Assembly (NCBI GenBank): GCA_046160865.1
Contig: JBJXHG010000055.1
Coordinates: 1 to 22,720 of the forward strand
Length of the DNA: 22,720 nucleotides
Direction of reading: 5' to 3'
Source of the DNA: JBJXHG01 sp046160865
Lineage (GTDB): Bacteria; Planctomycetota; UBA1135; GCA-002686595
A program made the translations under genes and the position numbers. This document shows positions 7,383-14,433 of this stretch, piece by piece. Positions within the stretch are counted from its first letter, which is position 1. The number at the start of each line of letters is the position of its first letter. The notes beneath the pieces are model-generated. The model saw only the letters and a list, made by a program, of their open reading frames with translations, was not told the origin of the DNA and made no database searches.

Positions 7383-7811
7383 GTGCGCATCGAGGTCGGG
7401 ATGCGATACGGCTTGGTCGACTCGCTTTGGTGGCACGCGCCAATCGTCGTCGACCTGGAGCCTTCCGCCATCGTCGAGCGCGCCGTGGAGCTCGTCCCTG
7501 CGGGCCGGATCCGCGTGCGCATCGAAGATCCGCGAGGAGTACCGCGCCGCGTCGCGATCGAAGTCCGCGACGATCGCGGAGAGATCATCCCGATCAACTT
7601 CGTCAGCCGCCTGGCGAACGGCGGATCGTTCGGACACCGACGGTATCTCGGCGATCTCGGCATCGACGTGCCCGCGGTTTCGGATCCGGCGCTGCCTCCG
7701 GGCCGCTACACGTTCCTCGCCACCCCGGACGGAATGGTGCAGCAGTCCTTCGCCATCGCCATCGAAGCCGGCGTCATCACGCCGCTCGTGATCCAGCTCG
7801 ACGGCGAGTGA
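7383..7811 (+). CDS. C-terminal fragment of a probable surface protein (hypothetical)
   Basis: This reading frame is convincing for 142 residues from a GTG at 7383 (next ATG at 7401). It is open further up to 7296, but without a good start. The sequence reads like one or two beta-sandwich modules, with IRVRIEDPRGVPRRVAIEVRD followed by a module ending PALPPGRYTFLATPDG and a final strand. The GRYTF...PDG pattern resembles carboxypeptidase-regulatory-like (Cna-B-like) domains at the ends of large exported proteins. No signal peptide or Shine-Dalgarno sequence is present. It directly follows the sigma-factor remnant in another frame, so it is probably a broken gene rather than an intact small protein. 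Confidence 0.5.
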   Translation: MRIEVGMRYGLVDSLWWHAPIVVDLEPSAIVERAVELVPAGRIRVRIEDPRGVPRRVAIEVRDDRGEIIPINFVSRLANGGSFGHRRYLGDLGIDVPAVSDPALPPGRYTFLATPDGMVQQSFAIAIEAGVITPLVIQLDGE

Positions 7812-7832
7812 CAGCCCGCACCGGAAACGAAG

Positions 7833-7869
7833 ACGCGCGGCCCAGCCTAGGGTCGGCTGGACCGCGCGT
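7833..7869. terminator. Probable bidirectional terminator between convergent genes
   Basis: The arms at 7833-7847 and 7855-7869 form a 15-bp stem with one mismatch (ACGCGCGGCCCAGCC against GGCTGGACCGCGCGT) around a 7-nt loop. It lies in the 79-bp gap between the stop at 7811 (plus) and the stop at 7891 (minus), where a shared terminator is expected. There is no T-run on either side. Confidence 0.6.
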
Positions 7870-7890
7870 GCGTCACACACCCTGCCTCAA

Positions 7891-8823
7891 TCAGTCTTCG
7901 CGCAAGCTACCGAGCACGTTGCCGCTGACGACGTTGTCGCCGAGCGGGTTCTGCACGCCGGCCACTCCGCCGTTGAAGTCGTCGTTGCTCCAGTCGCGGC
8001 GGCGGATCCCGTACTCGCCGTTCTGCTGGAACGTGTTCAGCGTGACGAGGTTGTTCGCCGTGTCGCGCATCCGCAGGCCGTTCTCGCGGTTGTTGCTGCC
8101 GGTGTTCGAGCGCAGCGTGTTCGCGGACGAGCCGTCCTCGATGCGAAAGCCGTTGTCGAGATTGGCCGTGGCGGTGTTCGTCTCGATCGTGTTGTCCCGC
8201 GACGCGGTGAGACGCAGGCCGTTGCTGCCGTTCGCGCGCAGCGTGTTGCCGCTGATCGTGTTCAGGATCGAGCTCGAGAGATCGACGCCGTGACTCGCGT
8301 TGTCGTGGCAGTTGTTCGAGGCGACCTGCGTTTCGCGCGAGCGTGCGAGCCGGATGCCCGTGCCGAGATTGCCGAAGCTCTCGTTGCCAGTGACCGTGGT
8401 CGCGACCGAGCGGTTGACGACGATGCCGTCGAGGCCGTTCGTCACGACGTTGCCGTCGATGCGGCAGCCAGTCGTGCGTTGGAGCTCGATCGCGTCTTGC
8501 GTACCGACGTTCGCGATGCGCAGCGTGCGCAGCGTCACGCTGGCCGAGTTCTGCACGCGAAACGTTTCCCGGATCGCGGCGCCTTGCACGATCGTGCCGG
8601 TGTTGCTCTGGCCTGTGATGGACAGGTTCGAGCGCTGCACGAACACGTTTTCAGCGTAGTTGCCGTTGCGCACGAAGATCTCGACCGTGCCGTTGCCGTT
8701 GACGTCGGTCGCGCCGTTGACGGCAGCTTGGATCGTGGTGAATTGATCGGGAACGATGACGTCCTGCGCGAAAGCCGGGACGGAGGTGAGAGCGAGGACG
8801 GAGAGGATCGGAGAGAGTCGCAT
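7891..8823 (-). CDS. Secreted right-handed parallel beta-helix protein (NosD/PbH1-type repeats)
   Basis: The product has 310 residues. A signal peptide (MRLSPILSVLALTSVPAFA, cleavage before Q20) is followed by VPDQFTTIQAAVNGA, the usual entry strand of pectate-lyase-like beta helices. From about residue 70 to 290 there are many 20-24 residue coils of the form N-x-I-x-x-N...GNGIRL...S..N.I..N, rich in Asn, as in NosD-like and carbohydrate-active beta-helix proteins. The C-terminus (GDNVVSGNVLGSLRED) has no sorting domain. It stands alone on the minus strand, with a hairpin terminator downstream. Substrate is unknown; polysaccharide binding or an adhesive role is possible. There is no clear Shine-Dalgarno sequence, and the start is chosen from the signal peptide. 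Confidence 0.85.
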   Translation of the reverse strand: MRLSPILSVLALTSVPAFAQDVIVPDQFTTIQAAVNGATDVNGNGTVEIFVRNGNYAENVFVQRSNLSITGQSNTGTIVQGAAIRETFRVQNSASVTLRTLRIANVGTQDAIELQRTTGCRIDGNVVTNGLDGIVVNRSVATTVTGNESFGNLGTGIRLARSRETQVASNNCHDNASHGVDLSSSILNTISGNTLRANGSNGLRLTASRDNTIETNTATANLDNGFRIEDGSSANTLRSNTGSNNRENGLRMRDTANNLVTLNTFQQNGEYGIRRRDWSNDDFNGGVAGVQNPLGDNVVSGNVLGSLRED

Positions 8824-8936
8824 TGGAATTGGTCTTGTTTGCGTGGGGTCTGCGAGCCGGTGCCCTGCGGCCTGTGCCACTCCGCGGCTCGACGGCGCAG
8901 CCAAGGCAACGTGCATGCCGCCCGCTGCGAGCCGTT

Positions 8937-8954
8937 GGCGCGCGGTTGCGCGCC
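8937..8954. terminator. Strong hairpin in the boxR to beta-helix gap
   Basis: GGCGCGC (8937-8943) pairs perfectly with GCGCGCC (8948-8954) around the loop GGTT. It lies 67 nt downstream of the boxR stop on the minus strand and upstream of the beta-helix gene. It could back up the hairpin at 9004-9018 or act in the leader of the downstream gene. Confidence 0.4.
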
Positions 8955-9003
8955 ACTCGCGTACACGCCCTGGACGCCGTCGTCCGCGATCTGGACGCGC
9001 GCT

Positions 9004-9018
9004 CGGCGGAATCCGCCG
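9004..9018 (-). terminator. Hairpin directly after boxR
   Basis: CGGCGG (9004-9009) pairs with CCGCCG (9013-9018) around the loop AAT, 3 nt beyond the boxR stop codon. It is short and lacks a T-run, so it is only a weak candidate terminator. Confidence 0.4.
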
Positions 9019-9020
9019 GG

Positions 9021-9761
9021 TCACTGCTCTGGTGCGAGCGCCGCGCGCACGGCGCGCTCGATGTCCTCGACCGACCGCTCCGAGGTGTCGATCGTGATCT
9101 CGCACTGCGCGTACGACGCCTCCCGCTTCGCGAGTAGCGCTTCGAGCTCCTCCATGGCGCGCGGGCGCTCGCGCATCGGCCGGCGGTCGCCCTGCGCGAG
9201 CACGCGCTGCATGTGGTCGGCTGCGCTCGCCTTCAGCCACACGGTTCGGCAAGCATCGCGCAAGCGCGCGAAGTTCGACTCGGACGCGACGATCGATCCG
9301 CCGGCCGCGAGCACGACGCGCTCGCCTTCCGACAGCACTTGCTCGAGCGCCTCGCCTTCGAGCTGGTGAAAATAGGCGGCACCGTGCAGGTCGAAGATCT
9401 CGCCGAGTCGCAGCCCGGCGCGCTCCTCGACGCGCTGATCGAGCTCGACGAACGGCACTTCGAGCGCGAGCGCGAGTGCGCGGCCGACGGTCGACTTGCC
9501 GGCGCCGCGCAAGCCGACGAGCGCGACGCGCTCGCGCGAGGCAACCTCGACGTCGATGAGCTCGGCGGCGCGCACGCCGAGCGCGCGCGCGAGCTCGAAG
9601 AGGAGCGCGACGCCGAAGTTCGCGCGGCCCGCCTCGGCCTCGGTCAGGTGGCGGCGCGAAACTCCGGCCGCCGCGGCGAGCGCCGACACCGAAAGGCCGC
9701 GCCGCTCGCGCGCCGCGCGCAACCGACGGCCAAGATCCTGGAGCAACCTCTGGCGTTCCAT
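9021..9761 (-). CDS. boxR: BoxR-type transcriptional regulator: HTH domain fused to shikimate-kinase-like domain
   Basis: The product has 246 residues. An XRE-type helix-turn-helix (about 9-70, with LSVSALAAAAGVSRRHLTEAEAGRAN) is joined to a shikimate-kinase-like domain (about 77-246). That domain has a P-loop GLRGAGKST at 83-91, LDQR at 107-110, the substrate loop AAGGSIV at 152-158 and RRPM at 193-196. In BoxR and BzdR this second domain binds benzoyl-CoA and releases DNA, so the protein should repress the box genes until benzoyl-CoA builds up. It is divergent from boxC with an 81-bp gap, which fits. It is shorter than the roughly 300 residues usual for the family, because the linker is nearly absent. 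Identity as this fusion is very sure; the ligand is inferred. Confidence 0.92.
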   Translation of the reverse strand: MERQRLLQDLGRRLRAARERRGLSVSALAAAAGVSRRHLTEAEAGRANFGVALLFELARALGVRAAELIDVEVASRERVALVGLRGAGKSTVGRALALALEVPFVELDQRVEERAGLRLGEIFDLHGAAYFHQLEGEALEQVLSEGERVVLAAGGSIVASESNFARLRDACRTVWLKASAADHMQRVLAQGDRRPMRERPRAMEELEALLAKREASYAQCEITIDTSERSVEDIERAVRAALAPEQ

Positions 9762-9797
9762 GCAGTGAGCGTTATGATGCCTCGGCTGCTCCGGGAC

Positions 9798-9813
9798 GGG
9801 AAGTATAGTTCCC
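9798..9813. promoter_or_regulatory. Candidate BoxR operator and promoter between boxR and boxC
   Basis: GGGAA-GTATAG-TTCCC (9798-9813) is an imperfect palindrome in the middle of the 81-bp divergent spacer. It contains TATAGT, a good -10-like box for boxC transcription, although no good -35 is visible. Its position would let one regulator control both directions. It does not look like the TGCA repeats described for BzdR, so the assignment is by position only. Confidence 0.4.
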
Positions 9814-9842
9814 ACAACGCGCCCCGGACACCTCCTTGCTTT

Positions 9843-11519
9843 ATGGGTACCGCGACCACGACTGCTCCGACCAGGGTCCCGCTGCAGACGCACCCGGATC
9901 GCTATCGCCACTGGCGCTTGTCCTTCGGCGGACAAGGAGACGGCGACGTCGCGACCCTGACGATGGCGGTCGATCCGCTCGGCGGCGCACGCGACGGCTA
10001 CGAGCTCAAGCTCAACAGCTACGACCTCGGCGTGGACGTCGAGCTCGCCGACGCGATCCAGCGCATCCGCTTCGAGCATCCGGAGGTGCGCTGCGTCGTG
10101 TTGACCGGCGCGCTCGACCGCGTGTTCTGCGCGGGCGCGAACATCGTGATGCTGCGCACGAGCACGCACGCGTTCAAAGTCAACTTCTGCAAGTACACCA
10201 ATGAAACGCGCCTCGGCATCGAGGACGCGAGCACCGCGAGCGGCATCCGTTTTCTCGCTGCGCTCAACGGCACGGCGTCGGGCGGCGGCTACGAGCTCGC
10301 GCTCGCGTGCGACTCGATCCTGCTCGTCGACGACCGCAACAGCGCCGTGTCGTTCCCCGAAGTACCGCTCCTCGGCGTGCTGCCGGGAACGGGCGGCCTC
10401 ACGCGCATCACCGACAAGCGCAAGATTCGCCGGGATCGCTGCGACGTGTTCTCCACCGTCGCCGAAGGCATCAAGGGCAAGCGCGCGGTCGAGTGGAATC
10501 TCGTCGACGCGATCGCCCCGCTGTCGCGCTGGAACGAAGCCGTGAAGGAAACGGCCCGCAAGCTCGCGGACGGAACGACCGTGCGCGGCAACAAGGGCAT
10601 CGTGCTCGACGCGATCGAGCCCGAGCGCACACCCGTCGCGAATGGCGAGCGCCTGACGTACCGCTACGTCGATCTCGCGCTCGATCGCACGCAGCGCACG
10701 GCCGAGCTCACGATCACCGCGCCCGAGAAGGCTGCGAAGAGCGACGCCGATGCATTCGCCGAGGGCAGCCAGTGGTGGCTCTTCCGCGCGTTCCGCGAGC
10801 TCGACCAAGCGTTGCTCGAGCTGCGCATGAACTACAGCGACATCGGACTCGTGCTCCTGCGCGCGAAGGGCAACCTCGCGACGGTTCTCGCGACGGACGA
10901 GTTGCTCGCGCGGAGCCAGCATTGGTTCGTCAAGGAAGTGAAGAGCTTCGTGCGCCGCACGCTGAAGCGCCTCGACGTGTCGAGCAAGAGCTTCTACGCC
11001 ATCGCCGACGAAGGCACGGCGTTCGGCGGCACGTTCCTCGAGCTCGCGCTCGCGAGCGACCGCGTGTACTTGCTCAACGACCCCGACCGACGGGTCGAGC
11101 TCGGCGTCAGCGCGGCCAACGGCGGCATGTTCCCGATGTCGAACGGTCTGTCGCGCCTCGCGACGCGCTTCTACGGCGCACCGGAGAGCGCGACCAAGAT
11201 CGCGAGCACGAAGGGCGTGATCGACGCGGACACCGCGAACGAGCTCGGCCTCGCGACGTTCGCGCCGGACTCGATCGACTGGGAGGACGAAGTGCGCCTC
11301 GCGATCGAGGAGCGCGTCGCGTTCTCGCCCGATGCGCTGACCGGGATGGAGGCGAACCTGCGCTTCCCCGGTCCCGAGACGATGGAGACGAAGATCTTCG
11401 CGCGCTTGTCCGCGTGGCAGAACTGGATCTTCCAGCGTCCGAACGCCGCGGGCGAGCACGGCGCGCTGACGTGCTACGGCACGCCGAAGAAGACCGAGTT
11501 TGCGTGGGAGCGTACGTGA
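9843..11519 (+). CDS. boxC: Benzoyl-CoA-dihydrodiol lyase
   Basis: The 558-residue product matches BoxC in length and in sequence from end to end as far as I can recall it (EC 4.1.2.44). It cleaves 2,3-epoxybenzoyl-CoA hydrolytically to 3,4-didehydroadipyl-CoA semialdehyde and formate in aerobic benzoyl-CoA breakdown. Two crotonase-type regions are visible. The first has VFCAGANIVML at about 95-105 and NGTASGGGYELALACD at about 142-157. The second has DEGTAFGGTFLELALASDR at about 387-405. The C-terminus (RLSAWQNWIFQRPNAAGEHG, then GTPKKTEF) is characteristic of BoxC. The gene is divergent from boxR and followed by boxB after a 112-bp gap that holds a perfect hairpin. No Shine-Dalgarno sequence precedes the ATG. 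Confidence 0.95.
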   Translation: MGTATTTAPTRVPLQTHPDRYRHWRLSFGGQGDGDVATLTMAVDPLGGARDGYELKLNSYDLGVDVELADAIQRIRFEHPEVRCVVLTGALDRVFCAGANIVMLRTSTHAFKVNFCKYTNETRLGIEDASTASGIRFLAALNGTASGGGYELALACDSILLVDDRNSAVSFPEVPLLGVLPGTGGLTRITDKRKIRRDRCDVFSTVAEGIKGKRAVEWNLVDAIAPLSRWNEAVKETARKLADGTTVRGNKGIVLDAIEPERTPVANGERLTYRYVDLALDRTQRTAELTITAPEKAAKSDADAFAEGSQWWLFRAFRELDQALLELRMNYSDIGLVLLRAKGNLATVLATDELLARSQHWFVKEVKSFVRRTLKRLDVSSKSFYAIADEGTAFGGTFLELALASDRVYLLNDPDRRVELGVSAANGGMFPMSNGLSRLATRFYGAPESATKIASTKGVIDADTANELGLATFAPDSIDWEDEVRLAIEERVAFSPDALTGMEANLRFPGPETMETKIFARLSAWQNWIFQRPNAAGEHGALTCYGTPKKTEFAWERT

Positions 11520-11534
11520 GCAAGAGACGAGATC

Positions 11535-11586
11535 AGATTTCGCTCACTCGATCGCGCCGAAGACGGCGCGATCGAGTGAGCGATTA
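11535..11586. repeat. Palindromic element, copy 1 (between boxC and boxB)
   Basis: The arms CGCTCACTCGATCGCGCC (11541-11558) and GGCGCGATCGAGTGAGCG (11565-11582) form a perfect 18-bp stem with loop GAAGAC, extended by a T-A pair. The flanks are AGATTT on the left and ATTAA on the right. The same loop, flanks and stem length occur at 13083-13135, with three stem positions changed on both sides so that pairing is kept. It may act as a terminator or mRNA stabiliser, or be an extragenic palindromic repeat. Confidence 0.8.
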
Positions 11587-11631
11587 ATTGACAAGAGTGA
11601 CGGGCGGACGAATCGTGCACGGAGTGACGGT

Positions 11632-13044
11632 ATGACCAGCATCGACTACTCGCAGAAGATCCCGAACAACGTCGAACTCTCGAGCGACAAGCGCCTGCAG
11701 CGCGCGCTCGAGGAGTGGCTCCCCAACTACATCGATTGGTGGAAGAGCGTCGGCCCGACGGACTTCAACACGAAGGACGTCTACCTGCGCACCGCGGTCG
11801 GCGTCGATCGCGACGGCTGGGCGCACTTCGACTACGTGAAGATGCCGGACTACCGCTGGGGCATCTTCCTCGAGCCGCGCGACGAAGCGCGCACGATCGG
11901 CTTCGGCGATCACCTTGGCCAGCCGGCGTGGCAACAGGTGCCGGGCGAGTACCGCAACTGGCTGCGCCGCTTGATCGTCACGCAAGCGGACACGGAGCCC
12001 GCGAGCGTCGAGCAACAGCGCTTGCTCGGCCACACCGCGCCCTCGCTCTACGACTTGCGCAACCTCTTCCAAGTGAACGTGGAAGAAGGTCGCCACCTGT
12101 GGGCGATGGTCTACCTGCTGCACACGTACTTCGGCCGCGACGGACGCGAGGAAGCGGAAGAGCTCCTGCAACGCCGGTCGGGCAATCCCGACCACCCGCG
12201 CATCCTCGGCACGTTCAACGAGCCGTGTGAGGACTGGCTCGCGTTCTTCTGCTTCACGATGTTCACGGACCGCGACGGCAAGTTCCAACTGCTCGCGCTG
12301 GCCGAGTCGGGCTTCGATCCGCTCGCACGCACGTGCCGCTTCATGCTCACCGAGGAAGCGCACCACATGTTCGTCGGCCAGACCGGCGTCGCGCGCGTGA
12401 TCGAGAAGACGTGCCAAGTGATGAAGGAGCACCCTGGCAAGGACGTGAGGGAGTACGGCGCGATCCCGCTCGACTTGATCCAGCGCTACATCAATTTCTG
12501 GAGCGCATCGAGCACCGATCTCTACGGCGCCGAGGTGTCGAGCAACTCCGCCAACTTCTTCGGCGCGGGCTTGAAGGGTCGTGCGTACGAAGACCGCTAC
12601 GAAGACCACAAGGCCCTCGAGCAGACCTACTCGATCGAGCGCTTCGTCGACGGTGCGCTGCGCAAGGAAGAGGTGGCGCTGCGCAACGCGATGAACGAGG
12701 TCCTGCGCGACGAGTACGTCAAGGACAACATCAAGGGCATCGAGTACTGGAATCGCGTGTGCACGAAGGCGGGCATCGACTTCCGCTTCCGTCTCCCCCA
12801 CCGCCGCTTCCACCGCAAGATCGGCGACTACGCCGCCGGCCGCTTCGACCTCGACGGCAACCCGATCGACGAAGGCACGTGGAACGCGCATGCAGCGACG
12901 TGGCTGCCGACGACGGAAGACAAGGCGTTCGTGAAGTCCTTGATGAAGCCGTGCACGGTGCGCGGCGAGTTCGCGAGCTGGATCGCGCCGCCGGCCAAGG
13001 GCGTCAACGATCAACCCGCGGACACCGAGTACGTGAAGCTGTAG
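11632..13044 (+). CDS. boxB: Benzoyl-CoA 2,3-epoxidase, oxygenase subunit
   Basis: The 470-residue product is BoxB (EC 1.14.13.208 with its reductase BoxA), which inserts one oxygen atom of O2 into benzoyl-CoA. The N-terminus (IDYSQKIPNNVELSSDKRLQ) and VYLRTAVGVDRDGWAHFDYVKMPDYRWGIFL are family hallmarks. The diiron centre shows in two ExxH motifs, E152-H155 (in VEEGRHLWAM) and E242-H245 (in TEEAHHMF). These sit two residues after the ligands I recall for Azoarcus evansii BoxB. GGAG stands about 8 nt before the ATG. The reductase BoxA, the aldehyde dehydrogenase BoxD and the benzoate-CoA ligase are not in the window, so electrons must come from a partner encoded elsewhere. Confidence 0.96.
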   Translation: MTSIDYSQKIPNNVELSSDKRLQRALEEWLPNYIDWWKSVGPTDFNTKDVYLRTAVGVDRDGWAHFDYVKMPDYRWGIFLEPRDEARTIGFGDHLGQPAWQQVPGEYRNWLRRLIVTQADTEPASVEQQRLLGHTAPSLYDLRNLFQVNVEEGRHLWAMVYLLHTYFGRDGREEAEELLQRRSGNPDHPRILGTFNEPCEDWLAFFCFTMFTDRDGKFQLLALAESGFDPLARTCRFMLTEEAHHMFVGQTGVARVIEKTCQVMKEHPGKDVREYGAIPLDLIQRYINFWSASSTDLYGAEVSSNSANFFGAGLKGRAYEDRYEDHKALEQTYSIERFVDGALRKEEVALRNAMNEVLRDEYVKDNIKGIEYWNRVCTKAGIDFRFRLPHRRFHRKIGDYAAGRFDLDGNPIDEGTWNAHAATWLPTTEDKAFVKSLMKPCTVRGEFASWIAPPAKGVNDQPADTEYVKL

Positions 13045-13058
13045 CGCGCCGGGGCCCG

Positions 13059-13071
13059 GGCCTCGCAGGCC
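13059..13071 (+). terminator. Weak hairpin after boxB
   Basis: GGCCT (13059-13063) pairs with AGGCC (13067-13071) around CGC, 15 nt after the boxB stop. It is short and lacks a T-run. The stronger palindrome follows at 13083. Confidence 0.35.
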
Positions 13072-13082
13072 GGGAAGAAGCA

Positions 13083-13135
13083 AGATTTCGCGCACTCCCT
13101 CGCGCCGAAGACGGCGCGAGGGAGTGCGCGATTAA
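13083..13135. repeat. Palindromic element, copy 2 (after boxB)
   Basis: The arms CGCGCACTCCCTCGCGCC (13089-13106) and GGCGCGAGGGAGTGCGCG (13113-13130) form a perfect 18-bp stem with loop GAAGAC. The flanks AGATTT and ATTAA match copy 1 at 11535. Relative to copy 1, three stem positions differ and every change is matched on the opposite arm. It ends 61 bp before the glycosyltransferase start and may close the box operon. Confidence 0.8.
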
Positions 13136-13196
13136 CGAACAGACGTGCCGGCGAGGACTGTAGCGCGTGCATCGCGGCCCGTACGCTAATCTGCGC

Positions 13197-14426
13197 ATGG
13201 CTCCGCGCCGCCTCCTCTTCGTCAGCGAGAAATTCCCCTACCCGGTCGACGACGGCGGGCAGATCCGCACCTACCACCTGTTGAAGAGCTTGGCGGCGGA
13301 GTTTCCCGTCACGCTCATCGGCCTCGCACCGCCGAGTCCGAGCGATGTCGCGCCGATCCGCGAGCTCGGTGTCGATGTGCGCGTGGTCGGCACGCGCGCG
13401 AGCTCGAAGGTCGCGCAGCCTTGGTACCTCGCGCAAGCCTTGTTCACGCGCGCTCCGTATCCGCTGCGCAAGAACTTCTCGCGCGCGATCTTGGCGGAGA
13501 TCCGCAGGGAGCTCGCAACGGGCACGGTCGGGTTCCTGCACATGAACCAGATCGACGCGGTGCAGTACGTCCCGCTCGTGGAGGCGAAGGAGCGCGGCGT
13601 GCGCACCGTCTTCGACACGCTCAACGTGCTCACGACGATGTACCAGCGTCTGGCCGAGTCCACGCGCGATCCTCTGCGCAAGGCGTACTGCGTGCTGCAG
13701 TGGCAGAAGATGTTCCGCTTCGAGCAGGAGCGGATGCGCGGCGTCGACCGCGTGCTCGTGTGCTCCGACGTCGAGGCCTCGCTCCTGCGCACGTGGGGCT
13801 TGTCCAACGTCATGCTCGTGCCGAACGGCGTCGACACCGCGCAGTTCGCGCCGCGCGCGACGCCGCCTGCGCGCACCGATCCGCGCGCACCCGGCGACCG
13901 GCCGTTCCGCCTCGTGTTCACCGGCGGCATGGACTATCTCCCGAACCAGGACGGCATCCGCTGGTTCGTGACGGACGTGTTGCCGCGGATCGAGGCGCGT
14001 CTCCCGCACGTGGAGCTGTGCGTCGTCGGCAAAAATCCCCCCGCCGCGCTGACCGCGCTCGCGCGGCCCGGGCGCGTCGTCTTCACGGGCCGCGTCGACG
14101 ACGTGCGTCCGTACACCGCCGGCGCGGACTTGTTCGTCGTGCCGCTGCGCATCGGCGGCGGAACGCGGCTCAAGATCCTCGAAGCGCTCTCGATGCGCGT
14201 GCCCGTCGCATCGACGACGGTCGGCGCCGAGGGTCTCGCCGTGCGCGCGGGCCACGACCTCCTGATCGCGGACACGCCGGAGGCGTTCGCGGACGCAGCG
14301 CTCGAGATCGCGCGCTCGCCGGCGCGTGGCGAGGAGCTCGCGGATCACGGCCGCGAGCTCGTCCTCGCGCGCTACGACTGGAAGAGCGTCACCGCGTCGC
14401 TCGTCGAGTTCTACAGGACGTTGTGA
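13197..14426 (+). CDS. Glycosyltransferase, GT4 family (GT-B fold)
   Basis: The product has 409 residues. The N-terminal domain begins LLFVSEKFPYPVDDGGQIRT, with the Gly-rich loop at about 18-21 usual in GT-B enzymes. The C-terminal domain has FTGGMDYLPNQDGIRWF at about 241-257, then VVFTGRVDDVRPY, and then GGTRLKILEALSMRVPVAST with the conserved Glu that binds the sugar nucleotide. The sequence resembles GT4 enzymes of exopolysaccharide clusters. No signal peptide is seen, so it works on the cytoplasmic face. I took the ATG at 13197 because the beta-strand LLFVSE follows at once; an upstream GTG at 13167 adds nothing recognisable. Its stop lies 7 bp before the TamB-like gene. Donor and acceptor sugars are unknown. 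Confidence 0.88.
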   Translation: MAPRRLLFVSEKFPYPVDDGGQIRTYHLLKSLAAEFPVTLIGLAPPSPSDVAPIRELGVDVRVVGTRASSKVAQPWYLAQALFTRAPYPLRKNFSRAILAEIRRELATGTVGFLHMNQIDAVQYVPLVEAKERGVRTVFDTLNVLTTMYQRLAESTRDPLRKAYCVLQWQKMFRFEQERMRGVDRVLVCSDVEASLLRTWGLSNVMLVPNGVDTAQFAPRATPPARTDPRAPGDRPFRLVFTGGMDYLPNQDGIRWFVTDVLPRIEARLPHVELCVVGKNPPAALTALARPGRVVFTGRVDDVRPYTAGADLFVVPLRIGGGTRLKILEALSMRVPVASTTVGAEGLAVRAGHDLLIADTPEAFADAALEIARSPARGEELADHGRELVLARYDWKSVTASLVEFYRTL

Positions 14427-14433
14427 GGTACGC

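Noticed and set aside
7292..8293. A 333-residue protein starting at 7292
   Set aside because: Only the first 26 codons look coding; the rest is Arg-rich, runs antisense into the beta-helix gene, and another frame holds a better protein up to 7811.
7891..8823. The Asn-rich repeats of the beta-helix gene as a DNA tandem repeat
   Set aside because: The repeats are seen at protein level as beta-helix coils; the DNA copies are too diverged to be a simple tandem array.
9021..11459. A minus-strand frame of 812 codons covering boxC and joined to boxR
   Set aside because: Only the last 246 codons (boxR, from the ATG at 9761) have family features; the rest is the antisense shadow of boxC.
11584..13095. 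A 503-codon minus-strand frame opposite boxB
   Set aside because: BoxB is intact with diiron motifs on the plus strand; the antisense product is a low-complexity Arg/Val/Leu/Glu-rich shadow.
11535..13135. The two palindromes as the start of a CRISPR array
   Set aside because: Only two copies exist, 1.5 kb apart with a full gene between them, and they vary by compensatory changes; no cas gene is present.
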